Assembly (NCBI GenBank): GCA_012656075.1
Contig: JAAKBF010000012.1
Coordinates: 496,001-560,000, forward strand
Direction of reading: 5' to 3'
Source of the DNA: Phytophthora hibernalis
Taxonomy: Eukaryota > Oomycota > Peronosporomycetes > Peronosporales > Peronosporaceae
Length of the DNA: 64,000 nt
Position 1 is the first letter of the stretch; the number at the start of each line of letters is the position of its first letter. Shown in pieces: positions 31,747 to 43,665 of the stretch. The translations under genes and the position numbers were made by a program. Below the pieces are notes generated by a model. That model saw only the letters and a program-made list of their open reading frames with translations. It did not search any database and was not told where the DNA came from.

Positions 31747-32975
31747 ATGAAATTCACGCTTCCGGAAAATGCCTTCCCAGCGTTGAATTTGTCCACGGAG
31801 CAGCAAAATGCATTGATTCAGGAGACAGAAGACGTCGTTCGTGAAACACTCGCAGCGAACGAAGCTTTCCTGGCTGCCGGATCGACATTCCCGAGCTCGA
31901 AATGGAGACTGGTGCGAGCGAAAGACGGACTTAACGTGTATCGCGAACGAATACACTCGAGAAACAACGAAGCACGGGATCGTTTTCACCTGCGAGTGAA
32001 ACTTCGTCTCGATCCACGGATCCTTGTTATTCAGGTCGCACGGGGTCGTCGGTGATCTATAACAACTCTCTCATGAAGCGCCCGGTAATGGTTCTGCATG
32101 GAACGGTGGATGGTTCAGTGGATGATTGCATGTTTGGCACGTTTGCATCGACCGACGAGGCTTGGAAGTGGAGAAGTTCGCACATCAACGACCGTCTCGA
32201 CGACGCTCGTATTCTAGCAACGATCCGAAAACCAACATACGAAGACCCGTTCCGGTTCTTGGGAATCAAGTGGTTTGCGAAGGAGAGGCCGGCGATGCTT
32301 TCGAGTATCATGCAGCAGCGAGACTACCTAATTATGGAGGCTACGGGACTCACGCGCGACTCGAAAGGCAACAAGATCGGGTACTACCTCATGCACTCCA
32401 TCTCACTGCCTGGAATCATTCCAGAGCTCACAGACTTGGGTATTATCCGTGCCAAGTTGAGTTTGTGCTTCATCGACCGGCAGAGCGGTCTCGGTAAAGT
32501 TGAGAAGTACTGCCGCAATTATAGTGATCCCGGTGGCAAAATTGTAGACCGAGTAGCTGCTGCTGTCGGGGCTGAAGCTCTTATCAGTGCCTCACGCGTA
32601 GTGGACTATGCGTACGTCAAGAAGCTCACGTGGCTCATGAAACACAAAACCCAAAAGGAACCACCAGCTCGACGTGAAAGCGGATTCCCACGACCCAAAC
32701 GCTGCGAAAGCTGATTCAAGAGCTTCACCATGTTTGCCCTTAATGCAGGTGCAGCCTGTCAGATCTGCCGGCGTGTGGTTTGTGCCAAATGCAGCGTCAT
32801 GAAGAAGATGACCGTCGACGTGTCGAGCACTGGAGCTGTCAAGCAATGTGCATTGCGATTCTGTTTGAATTGTCTGATGGACGCGAAGGACCAATCCGTT
32901 TGGGAGATGGCACTCAGTGGAGTGGAAACCGCGTCGGAGACTTCGTCCGCCACTGGTTCCGGCAGGTCGAGGTAA
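31747..32975 (+). pseudogene. START-FYVE lipid-binding protein (frameshifted)
   Basis: Oomycetes have many proteins with a START-like lipid-transfer domain followed by a FYVE zinc finger that binds phosphatidylinositol 3-phosphate on endosomes. Here 31747-32040 gives the N-terminal part (MKFTLPENAFPALNLST). 32052-32714 gives the START-like core: VDDCMFGTFASTDEAW, then YEDPFRFLGIKWFAKERP, DYLIMEATG and GYYLMHSISLPG. 32730-32975 gives a FYVE-like finger (CQICRRVVCAKCSVMKK and later FCLNCLMDAK). Shifts near 32040 and a stop at 32712-32714 separate the pieces, so as read it is broken. It lies in the 4-kb spacer between the inverted WLGC copies and is the only non-WLGC gene there. Confidence 0.75.
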
Positions 32976-33363
32976 GGTAGCCGTAAACAAAAACATTGAG
33001 AGGGTCACACAGAACTATCACAAGAACCACCTATTGAGTGCACCCAGCACTCGAATTACTTGCAGAGACCTTAGCTAGAGGACGCCAGCTCGACTATCAA
33101 CTGCTATGGCAAACGAGGAAACAAGTACTTGACGCCGTCATGCTTTGTATTAGCGGATCGATGCAGAACTTCGGTACAAACAACTGAGAAGCGGTTCACC
33201 AGCTGACACGTCTGTAAACCTTTTAACGTCAGCTCTACATGTAGTTCACATTCACAGGTTCATCATTCTACAGTAGTCATCGGAGAAATCTGGTACTGTG
33301 TCAACACAGTCATCGCCTAGAGTTTCCACGAAAGCTATATTTTAGTTAACAAAGTAGCTTACC
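32976..33363. other. Intergenic, inner edge of the inverted repeat
   Basis: Nothing recognised. The right inverted arm begins at 33364. Confidence 0.5.
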
Positions 33364-35797
33364 TAAGCTCTTCGCATTTCGATCGTTACTCCTTCACTGT
33401 TTTTTCGAGCTACATAGAAATCGGGATCATTTGCACCCCAGCCATGCCTCGATCTCGGGGTCACACGGGTCCCCAACACCCTGAGCGATTTGGCGGCGCC
33501 TCATTTCAATTGGGAACGGGTTCGGCGTACAAGCAATACCCATGAAACGAGCGTTGTAGCACATTGCTTCGACATTGTCAGGTCTTTTGCACTGTCGGTA
33601 CATTTTCCCGCCACACGGAGTCATATTATCTGGTGTCAGTGGGCCCTCCATAGCCCCCGGTGGGAGGACAGGAGTACAAATGCTCCTTGAAAACTTCTGA
33701 AGCAATTGAATCGTTCCTGGAGTAGCCACTTTATCGGTTCGATTCGAGGGTAAACAAGTCGCTGCAGGGTTTCCCAAATCGGCTGAACGTGGCACCTCTC
33801 GTCGTCTAAATTGCAGTCTCCGAGGAAGCCACTGCAGCACCACGCGCCGCGATCCGCTGTGACTAAAGACTTAACATTTTGGATTGGCGTCAGGTCCGGT
33901 AAACTGTCGATTTCGGAAAGACAGGCGAGAACGAGGCGCTCTAGACTGTGGAGGTTGTCGAACGAGGGAGCTCCTTCAACGAGATGAAAATGGCCAACGT
34001 TAGCGACTTGAGATTCACCAGACCATGGAACGATGGAAGTCTAGACATCGGAAGGAAGAGCGCGAAGTGGATAAAGGCGAGTGAGGACATTTCGTCAAAC
34101 ATGTCATCGGGTAGAAATGCCATCGGACTGGTAACCTTGCTTTCCACGTGCCTTCCAAGTTAATTTTCACAAAAGTGAGTATTAGTATCAAGATCAAATA
34201 CGTTGGGTATAACACGATTCCAGAACGTACAAGAACTCCAGGTGCTTGAGCTCTTTGACCCAAGGTGGGAAAACCTGCGTGTGTGTGTACATCAGAGATC
34301 TGCATGACGACAAATGTTCGAGATAAGTAAAACTTGTGTGTACAATAAAATGCATCCCTTACATGTGCTTCAAGTTCGTACAGTGAAGAAGCTCGTCAGG
34401 AAGTGTCGGCAGGAATCGGTTTGCCAGCTGGAGAGTTTGCAAGTCCCCGTAGTAGCTAACTGTGCAACTTTTTCCATCACATTCAGTGGGTTTTCCCACT
34501 CCGCGTACGTTTTGGGAGCGATGTCGCGGTCGATTATCATCAAGCAGGGACACTGGGTCTGTACATCACTCTTTAAAGTAATCCACCTTCGCGCATGAAC
34601 GGCACATTCAGGATGGTGCTGACACGCTTGTGAAGATGTCCGTACGCTTTCTTCAGTAAAAACGATCAAAGCGACAGCGAAAATCACGAGAACAGGAGCT
34701 CCGAAGCGACTGCCCTTTGGATACACACTACCCTGATGCCTTTTCTTGGGTTTTGAATGAGGTTCACTGCTTCAAGCAGTCGATACGAGAGCATAAAGTT
34801 GACTATCATTTTCGAACAACCCTCGAGTGCAGACATGATTCGGAGCGATTTGAGAATCTTGTAAATGACTGCTGTCTGGACTGGATCAGCGATTTCGTTT
34901 GCATTCTGTTCAAACCACCCCACCGGAAAAACTTCAAGATTGATAGCAAGTTTGGCACGATCAAAGTTGAAAGTTGAGAAGCAGTAGAATAACACGAGCA
35001 TTGGATACCCCACAGCGATCAAAAATCAAATCTGTATTCAGAAGATCAAAACTTAGTTTAACAGTTATGCCAAATGATTGAAGTGGTCCATTTACTTACA
35101 GAATATCGAGGAGAATCTCGGCAAATGGTGCACGCTCATACGGAACAAACATCATTGCAGCGCAACATAGTGCGTTAAATGCTATCACCGTTGTGAAAAT
35201 GCCAATAAGTACTGTGGGTGAGCCAGACTCGAGCGTCTGATAAAGAAGAAACGATTCCAGTGCTAAGTCACCGAATTTCATGACCAATTTCTGGATCCAC
35301 AACATGACACGTTAGCAAACCTGATCGCTTTTACTACGTACTTCCTGATGGACACGTACGGTATTTTTCCATGTTGAGCTCTTTTTGCAAGCAAGTGACG
35401 CTACCAACTTGACAGCATTAAATTTTGAAGATATTGTTCGTTCCAACGCAGCATCATCCAGAGTCTTTTCACGTTTGTTGCTCAAACTGGCTGCTCTACA
35501 TGTAGGGGAAAAGCTGACTGAGTGATCCCGTTTCGAGCACCTCTGAGATATAACCATTGTGATGAGCACTCCAAGGTAGCAAATAGCTACAGCCGATAGT
35601 CCAAATGTAGCAAACCATACGAGAATCTTGGACGTGTTAATCATTAACCAAAAGGAGCCATAGTCGAACGTCTCCGTGTCCATAATGCGATTCACTGTCT
35701 CGTTAGGCGCGATGTTCAGGAGAATAAGCCAAGCCGTCCACCCCAGACAAGTGCATACCATAAAGGCGATAACCCTAGTAGTAGCACGGGTTTCTTT
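33364..35797 (-). repeat. Inverted repeat, right arm (2434 bp)
   Basis: Reverse-complement partner of 26965-29400. Relative to the left arm it lacks one G/C at 35773-35775, one A/T at 34741-34744 and one C/G at 33966-33968, and has one extra A in the run near 33400. The net difference is two bases, exactly the length difference of the arms. Confidence 0.9.
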
Positions 35798-36004
35798 CTA
35801 GGACCTGTTCCAGAAGCCACAACATCACTTGAGCTACCGCCTTGTTTTTCTTCAAACTCGTGACGCTATCCCTCTGTGGTTCCGATGGATGAACTTTCTT
35901 GGTCGAAGTTGTGGTGCCAACCCTAGTAGTGGATCTCTGTTGTAAGGCTTCAGGAAAAACCTCGCGATCTCCGTCTTCGTCTGAATTATCCGGAGATCGT
36001 TCAT
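33427..36004 (-). pseudogene. WLGC-type LRR multi-pass membrane protein, copy A-prime
   Basis: Inverted twin of copy A, with the same domain order: five or six hydrophobic segments, LRRs and a C-terminal WLGC module ending EIEAWLGCK at 33427. The start corresponds to the Met at 36004, but the N-terminal 200 bp is diverged from copy A and shifted in frame (the acidic motif reads DEDGDREVF in another frame). It shares the three frame breaks of copy A and has three more of its own, at 35774, 34742 and 33967. As read it cannot make a full protein. Inside the arm it is almost identical to copy A, so it has been duplicated or converted recently. Confidence 0.8.
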
Positions 36005-36315
36005 ATTCCACTCGCACCGTAATGCTCCTCGGCGGTTGTTTTTGAATGAGCAACATGAATACCTTTCCGCCTTGGTTATTTGAGTGTATATGGTCCTTTG
36101 AAGTATTAATACCATTTGCGATCGTGCAGCAAAACTAATGTCGGAAACTTGGCTCACTCTTGTTGAGATATCACCCACCTTCCGATAAGAAATGACCACA
36201 ATTCTGAACGTTTGTCTCCGTACAGAATCGAAGTGTCGTTGTGATACAAAACATAACTTTGTAAATACATTTTATCGACACCGGCTTGTGAACCTTACTT
36301 GTATCCTAACCAGGC

Positions 36316-37958
36316 TTAGGAGGAGCGGCAGAAAAAGCAATATGCAGGTCGAAGCAAATTCTTTGCAGCGTCACGAGTCGTTATTGTACCCGTATGATTC
36401 GAGGACAGGCAACTACAGTCGTTGACACAGGACCCTAGAAAGTCGATCCAGTGTGGCAAAGATTTGAGGTTCTTGATCGATGAGAAGTTGAGTTGAGTGT
36501 TGAGAAATGGTAAGACCACCAGCGTGAGCCGCTCCAGATTACGAGAACTGTAGAACGCTAGGTGCTCACTCAGGAAAATGAAGACGGCAGCGTAAGCGAC
36601 CTGAGATTCGTGGACAATGAAATGAGGATAGCCGAGGTATGAAAAGAAAAGTTGAGAACTGGGTGAAGGTAAGTCGTCGAATATTTCGATGAGAACGAGC
36701 GTCGTGGAGTCTAGTGGCGTAGTTTCAGTGTGCCTGTTTCGCAGTACACAAACAAAGTTTAACACTCGAAGATCATAGTACTTCATAAAATATTTTACCC
36801 ATGGTGGCAGTACTTTTATCTGCGAATGCAAATGCAGGAAGTTAACTGCGAGGTATCGCTTCGTTGAGAGGCCAGCTGAGCTGAGCCACCTATTCTGTCA
36901 TATTCTTCGGTTTGCCCAGCCAGCATCTTCTTGGGAGCGAATTCACTGTATAACGCTGCGTTCATGAGCCACTTTCACCTTCGAGCGTTCATGATTTACT
37001 CTGGGTGTGGCTGGCACAAACTGAGGATATCTGAGTGTTTTCTTTGACAAAAGGTACTGCTACGTAGAACGTCGAAGTAGCAAATACCACGAGCATACAA
37101 GTTGATTAACCTTTGGATACAGACTTTTCTGTTGCTTTTAGAGATTCAGAAAGTGGGTTGTTGTCTGAGCACTCCAATTCACCCGAACGAAGCAACACGT
37201 AGCGACTTGAGACTCTGGTACACTTCATGATTTCTGTCGCCACAGGTTTGGAATCACGTTGGCGTCTTGCTCAAACCGTCCTGTTGGAACATTTGCAGGT
37301 TAATGTAAAAATGACAAACTTGGCGGAAAGTGGAGATACAGTAGATGGCAATGAGCATGGGGCATCCAACGACAACGTAAAAGTTAAACCTACAGCTCGA
37401 TACACTTAGCATCGCGGCACAGGAGAGTGCGTTGCACACTACAAAGGTTGTAAATGATCCTAGTAGCGCAGTTGGGATACGTGATTCCAGAGTACTTCGA
37501 AATAGTAGAGTTTCGAGCGCCACGTCGCTGCTGAGTTTCTACGAAGGAAGACGTCGTCTCCGGTAGTAGCAGCGAGAAGTACGAAGCGATTTTAGTTTTT
37601 GATGATTTTCTTGGCTGAACTGTCCTCACGTAAGAGAAGCTAGATAAAAACGACCTCCACTAGTAGTGGCACTACTGTAGTATGACCCAGAGCCCTCTCG
37701 ACCTTTGTAACGATGCCCCCTTTCGTGGAAAATCTACAGAGTAAGCTTTGCTGACCCAACAACAATACTAAAATATCCGATCGCCACCATTGACAGACCG
37801 AACGTTGCCAATGTAGCATCGACCATGAGCCAAGACGATCCGTTGTCGAACGTCTTCACTCTCATGACATCGTTCACGTTGTCGTTAGGCGCGACAGTAA
37901 AACAAACTAACCTAAAGAGCCCAACGCCACTTGGAATCAACACGAAAGCAAGTTCCAT
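36316..37958 (-). pseudogene. WLGC-type LRR membrane protein relic, copy C
   Basis: Minus-strand decayed paralogue upstream of copy A-prime. 37958-37734 keeps the segment VNDVMRVKTFDNGSSWLM and a membrane span (LATFGLSMVAIGYFS). 37523-37254 keeps the span around TALLGSFTTFVVCNALSCA and VVVGCPMLIAIYC. 36831-36316 keeps PPWVKYF, the LRR-like Leu pattern (SSRNLERLTLVVLPFL) and IKNLKSLPHWIDFLGSC. The terminal WLGC module is absent. Frame changes and missing parts mark it as dead. Confidence 0.7.
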
Positions 37959-39022
37959 ACAACTTCGTTTTTACTACAGTACGAACTTTTGCTTGCCTTT
38001 TGCTCGCTTCGTGCTGCTGTCCTGTGCACTGCCCCGTTGCCTACTTTCGGTGTTCTCCATTTCGTATACGAGTGGCATGACTCTCTCTGTTGAAGCACGT
38101 GGCTTCAAGCCAACTCTAAATTACCAACGGGAGGCACCACCGTCTGGAAGCGAAGTCTCTTGTGCCACTGGACCCATCTGCTTCGTGTCACCCGAGACAC
38201 CGACATGAGCTACCGTTGCATGCCATTTGGCTGCTCACAGCGACAAGGCAGGGATCATCTGCAGAGAAATAGCCACATGAACCGATACAGTCGAGCAGCT
38301 TCGTGAATCAATCACCCTCGTTCTGGGCAGAAAAGCACGTTGCAATCTTCCACCAAACTGCATTCGCGCCTCGATGAGTGAACTCCGTCATCCTACAGAG
38401 TCGGAAAGCAAAGGCGAGGCATCAAGTGGCGAATTCGTCTGTCCATTGCTGACTGTTTGAAGTTTGCACTGAGCCGCGCCTCCAAAACGGCGTTTTCGCG
38501 CATATTCCGCCGTCACTTTCGTCTTTCGCCAGTGCCGATCCTGGGCCACGATCTCGTGCCAACGTCGACCTCGAAACGTGGGTAAATTCACGCAAGTGCG
38601 TCATGACCGAAGGCCATTATTGCTAGAACGTCAGGTCTCCTTCGTGTCTGGAATTCACCAGAACGAGATCGCAATGCGAACTTGACAAGCGACGTTCGCC
38701 AAACCTGCTGGTTGGTGCAACAGGTGTAACGCTTGCAGTCCCGGGCTCTGCAATCGAACGACGCAGATGGCGGGGCACTGGTCTCGTCGAGTTTGTGGCT
38801 CGGGGCTGTCCGCACAGAGAAATGCTCGAAGCTCGAGCAGCAAAACGTTAATCCTGCTGGCTCTCTCGCCACCGGCTGGATGTGTCTCCCGCAGTCGTGC
38901 GTTCGCGGGGAAGAGAGACCTACAGATTAGGCCTCCGCTCCTGGTTGTCTCCATTCAGGAATTCTCCCCACGCTCTTGCATCTTTGTCGAAGGGATCAGC
39001 TAAGGCGTACAACTTGTCTAGG
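37959..39022. other. Intergenic before the thaumatin-like gene
   Basis: Short open frames on both strands lack recognisable motifs. No promoter motif of good quality was found near 39023. Confidence 0.4.
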
Positions 39023-40353
39023 ATGGTCATGCAGACACTTTCTCACGCCCTCATGGGCCTCGCGCTGCTCAACGGCGTCGCCCAGGGCTTCAACGTCTAC
39101 GTGTCCAACATGTGCGACGAGAGCATGACGCTGTCCCACGTGACGCCCAGTGGCTCCGACACGGAGCAGGTCGCGTCCGGTGGCACCACCACCAAGTCCG
39201 TCCCGGCGGGTTCGGCCTCGCACGTCTTCAAGTGGGGCACGGGCGCCCAAGCCACTCGTACGTCAAGTCGGACTATAGTCCACCATTGAAAGAAGCTAAC
39301 TGAGTGTGTTGTCTATTGCAGTGGCCGAGTTCTCGGCCATGGGCGGCATGGCGTGGTGCGACATCAGCATCATCCCTACGGGCCCCAAGAGTGGCGTACG
39401 TACTTTTTGCTGTTCGAAAGGGACGCTAACGTGTCCCCTCTCCCACATTTGGATACGCTAACGTCACGTCTTGTTCCATTTGTTATTACTCGTAGCCCGA
39501 GTACTGCCCCAGTCTTCAGGCATGCAAGGACTTGACTGGCGGTGTGGGCTTTAACAAGCCCATGCAGATCACTCCTCACTCGCAGGACGGCGCTCGCTGC
39601 GTGGAACTTACGTGCATGGAGGACGGATGTGACGACGGCTACCAGTTCCCCAAGGACGACACCAAGACGCACTCGTGTCCTATTGGAACGGACTTTGACT
39701 TGACGTTCTGTCCTGGAGGAACTGGAGGCTCGACGCCGGCTCCGACGCCTTCTCCTACGGAGGCGCCTACGCCCAGTCCCACGCCGACGCCCACGCCGAC
39801 GCCTACGCCGACTCCTACACCGACTCCTACGCCCACGTCGACCCCCACTCCTACTTCGACTCCTGAACAGGAGCAGGAGCAGGAGCAGGAGCAGCAGCAG
39901 GGTAACTCTGCCTCTGCTTCCACTTCGGCTGGTTCAGCTGGTAACGTTGTTAACCAGTCGTCCAAGTCTGCTTCGGGATCAGCTGAGGCTGGTGTGAAGA
40001 ACCTGCGTCAGGTGAACGTTGAGAGCGTTCAGTCTAGTACCACACAGCAGACAACTCCGACTACACAGACTACGGGTGACGCTACTCAGCAGATTGAGAC
40101 ACCCCTGCCGCCTCGAACGAAGATGACGTGCAGAAGGTCAGCAACCAGTCGGGTTCCGAAGGTACCAACAGCACGCCTTACATTGTTCTGACTCTCGGTG
40201 GCGGCGTTGGTTTGGTTGCTGCCGCTGCCATCTTCGCCGTCCGTAAAAAAGGCTCAGCTCGAGGAGATGGAAAGCAAGACCCCGCAGTCCACGATGCCTC
40301 ACGGTGCGCTCGCCAACTTCCGCACCCCGCGTGACAACATCAGCGTGCTGTAA
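39023..40353 (+). CDS. Thaumatin-like surface protein, type I membrane
   Basis: Starts MVMQTLSHALMGLALLNG (signal peptide). Three exons: 39023-39257, 39322-39395 and 39496-40353, with introns 39258-39321 and 39396-39495 (both GTACGT to AG). The ectodomain has thaumatin-like features: FNVYVSNMCDESMTLSH, AEFSAMGGMAWCDISI, LTGGVGFNKPMQITP, and a C-terminal Cys-rich part ending GTDFDLTFCPGG. A long Thr-Pro repeat and a Glu-Gln run follow as a stalk. Then come a Ser-rich part, one membrane span (VLTLGGGVGLVAAAAIFAV) and a short basic cytosolic tail. Frames shift near 40103 and in the A run at 40246-40251; after the second shift the tail reads to NISVL and TAA at 40351-40353. Thaumatin-like folds bind or cleave beta-glucans in other organisms, so a wall role is possible. 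Confidence 0.75.
39767..39900 (+). repeat. Thr-Pro and Glu-Gln coding microsatellite
   Basis: About 30 codons of alternating Thr-Pro (39767-39864) followed by five GAG-CAG units (39867-39900). The repeats stay in frame and form the stalk between the thaumatin-like domain and the membrane. Such repeats change length easily by slippage. Confidence 0.85.
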
Positions 40354-40964
40354 GTTTTTGCAGTGTTGGATGTGCGCATACACACTTTTTTATCTGTAGA
40401 TACGGTAGCTAGTTAGTCGCGCGAAGTGGAAGCGCTCCATGTGGCTAGCGACGAGAAGACGGATTTTGTTCATACAATCCTGTGTGTATGCGTTTACTTT
40501 GGTAATGACAAGTTCACTTGTGGTTCTCATAAATTGCTTTTTATCCTAAGGTTCAGACTAAAAGGCAATTGAATGAATGAAGGTTCACGCAGGTACTACG
40601 TAGTAAAACGACTCGAAAAAAGCGAACTTGGCATTTCAGGTTCCAGACAAAGTCGATTTCGCTAAGAACGTTGAAAATATGCTTCATGTCCTTCCTATCA
40701 ATAATACCGTATGATCCAAACTTGACTGAGTGTTTATATTTTCATCGACAATCCGTACGGTCATCGTGAAAGGAAGAGTGAACTGGTAATAATAGGCAAA
40801 CCTCAATGACATGCTGGACCACAGTGCACCAGACTGCGTCCGTTTCATCCCGTTCTTGTCAACCAAATAGTAAACGGACACGTTCATGTTCTTGCTCCAT
40901 CTCACGAAACTCTTCACTTCGATTTCGTCGTCTGGAAGCAACCAGGTCGCAAGTGGTGGATTAG
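40354..40964. other. Intergenic, possible minus-strand coding stretch
   Basis: On the minus strand, 40960-40684 reads smoothly (EIEVKSFVRWSKNMNVSVYY) but continues antisense through the start of the next gene. No family is recognised; it may be a gene remnant. Confidence 0.3.
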
Positions 40965-43446
40965 ATGCAGAAGTCTCCTTTCCGATCTCTTCAAGCGGAT
41001 GAAGATGGTGAGCGTGAAGTGTTTGACGGTCCCTTACACCGAAAACACACAACAAACCATGTTGCTGCCTCACCTGATAAGATTTACCCAGTGCAAGCAT
41101 CGACGAGTAAAATGAAGGATCAAAACTCGAAAATTGGTCTCAAAGTCGATTCGACGCCGAAGACTGGGGCTCCGGCAGCTCTCACAATTATCGGGATAGG
41201 AGTGTGTATCTCTCTGAGTTGGACGCTGTGGCTTATCCTGCTGAATGTGGTGCCCAACAACACGGTGAATCGGGTCATGAGTACCGAAAATTTCGACTAC
41301 GGATCGTTCTGGTTGATGATTGACCCTTCTAAGGTATTGGTGGGGTTTGCAGCGTTTGGTTTGTCGGTCGTAGCTATCGGGTACATTGCCGTTCTCGTGA
41401 AAATGCTGTTGAGTCTACGGAGCGTGAAGCAAACCTACCTAGTACACCAAAGGACTACAAAGGCTTTGCTGGATAAAGTTGAGAAGACTTTGAATGACGC
41501 GGCGGACCAGCGAACCGGGAGTCGAGTGTCCTCCGCGTCGATCAAGTTGGCTGCTTCACTCACGCGCGAAGATAGTTCGACGCGCAAGGGAATTGTACGT
41601 TGTCTTACTTTACTCGGTTCCCATCCTGAATCTTACCATCAATTGTGCACATTCATGCAGAAATTACTCATGAAATTCGGAGACTTGGCGCTCGAAACGC
41701 TTTTGCTCTATCAGATGCTCGAGTCCGGGTCACCAGCTCCACTGATCGGAATATTTACGATGGTCGTTGCATCGAATGCGCTCGCGTGTGCTGCAATGAT
41801 GTTTGTTCCGTACGAAAAAGCCCCACTAGCTGAGACCCTCGTGGACATTCTGTTTGACTTTCTCGTTATCGTCGGATGCCCCATGCTCGTATTGTTTTAC
41901 TGTCTCTCGAACTTCACGTTCGACCGCGTCAAGTTTGCTATCAACCTGGAGGTATTTCCTGCTGGCTGGTTTGAACAGGAGCTAGTGTGATCGCAGATGC
42001 CGAACAAACCGCCGTGATTTACGAGAGTCTGAAATCGCTACGGATAATGACTGCGCTCAGCTTCTTCACGCGTATCGGTGTCAACGTAACTCTTTGTTTG
42101 AGGCTTTGGCTAGCGATCGATCTCATTCGCACCCCGACAATGCAGAAGAGCAGCATGTACCCGAAGCGCCATCGTATCGGAACTGCTTTCCTCGTGGTAT
42201 TTGCTTTCGTGCTGGTCGTTTTTATCGAGGAGAGTATACGAACATCAACTCTTGCATGTAAACCACACCCAGAGTGTGTTGTGAATGCTCGCCGATGGAC
42301 GATTCTGGAAGATGAATCCTTGACTCAATGTCCGTGTTTAATGCTGATCGATCGCAATATCGCGCCGAAAACCTACGCGGAGTGGGAAAATCCACCCAAC
42401 ATCACGGATAAAGTAGCTCAGCTCGCAGCAATGAGCGAGCTACAAACTGTTCAGTTGACAAACCGCTATCTCGCTATTTTACCGGACGAGCTTCGCCGCT
42501 GCAAGAATTTGAGGCATCTGTACGAATTTGAGAAAGCTTTTCTTCATCGAAGCAGTTATGACTAACGTATCTGTACTGTTCTTTCAGATCTCTCGAGTAC
42601 ACCCACACCCAAACATTCCCTGCGTGGATCAAAGAGTTTACTAAACTGGAATATCTGTAAGTTTTGCTTGCCGCTTTGCACGATACCGATGCCTAATACT
42701 TAGAAGTACTAATTTTCTTTTACCCATTTAGTCACGTCGAAAGCAAGTTCACGAGTCCCATGGTCGTTCTACCCGATGATATGTTCGACGACATGTCGTC
42801 ACTCACCTTTATTCACTTCGCGGCATTTATTCCTATGGCCAAGTTGCCATCGTTTGACGGACTTACCAATCTCAAGTCGCTCACTTTAGCTGTATTCCTT
42901 CTCCTCGAAGAGGTTCCAGATTTTGACAACGTCAAAAACCTTGAACGACTGGTACTTTCATGCATCCCAGCGATCAGTGGCTTACCCGACTTTTCTCCGA
43001 TCAAAGACCTCAAGTCGTTTGCTGCATCAGATCGTGGAGCTTGGTGTTGCAACGGGTTTCTTGGGACTTGTGATCTACAAAATGACAACTGCGGGTGCAC
43101 CCGATTTGGGGGAGTCCCGCTGTGTCGTGTTTGGCTTCGGATCGTACCGTAAATGTAGCGACAGCAGCTACTCGCAGCAGTGGAGAAGTTTGACGCCACG
43201 ACTTGCGGTCCAGTTCTCCAGCCCGGAGTTCTCGAGGGACCACCGACACCCGAAATCATGGCTCCGTGCAATGGGACTATGTATCGACAGTGTGGCGATG
43301 TGGAAGCCATGTGCTACAATGCTCGATTCATGGGAATCGCCTGTACGGCAAACCCGTTTCCTATTGAAATGCGTCGTCGACAGATAGCGAGAGGCGTAGG
43401 TGATCCTTGCAATCCCGAGTTCGAGGCGTGGCTAGGATGTAAGTGA
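40965..43446 (+). pseudogene. WLGC-type LRR multi-pass membrane protein, copy E
   Basis: Same architecture as copy A. The cytosolic start MQKSPFRSLQADEDGEREVF is followed by spans GIGVCISLSWTLWLILLNV, GFAAFGLSVVAIGYIAVLV, LIGIFTMVVASNALACAAMM, VIVGCPMLVLFYCL and a later span near 42180-42230. Then come a Cys-rich linker (SLTQCPCLMLIDRNIAPKT), LRRs (42760-43030) and the WLGC module (CYNARFMGIAC, EFEAWLGCK). Splice sites: 41595-41660, 42520-42587, 42657-42731. The first intron is 66 nt, in frame and stop-free. The intron that copies A and F have at the VDIL position is absent here. Frame breaks near 41978 (G run), 43090 (G run) and 43170. Apart from these the reading is excellent, so it may be functional in the real genome. 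Confidence 0.8.
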
Positions 43447-43665
43447 TATACCAACATCCTAGATTAAAAAAAGATGCTAATTCGTACTAACCATCAACAC
43501 CTTTTACGTTGATGGCTTCAACAATTCATGATGTGGTAACCGCATGACGATCAAATTTAGTACATCTCGAGATCACTCATCCGTTATCACGTACCATTTT
43601 CGTGAAACCCCGCACCAAAGTTAGTGACTCCACAAACCGGCACTTGATCGTAAGCCGTCGTAGAT

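Noticed and set aside
26965..35797. Inverted repeat as a large transposon with long TIRs
   Set aside because: The arms hold host-type genes with introns, lack terminal motifs and target duplications, and homology continues beyond their outer edges.
39639..39965. Minus-strand Gly-Val repeat protein
   Set aside because: It is the reverse reading of the Thr-Pro microsatellite of the thaumatin-like gene.
40684..41100. Minus-strand 138-codon frame overlapping the start of copy E
   Set aside because: Its first 45 codons are antisense to a well-supported gene and no family is recognisable; kept only as a note on the intergenic part.
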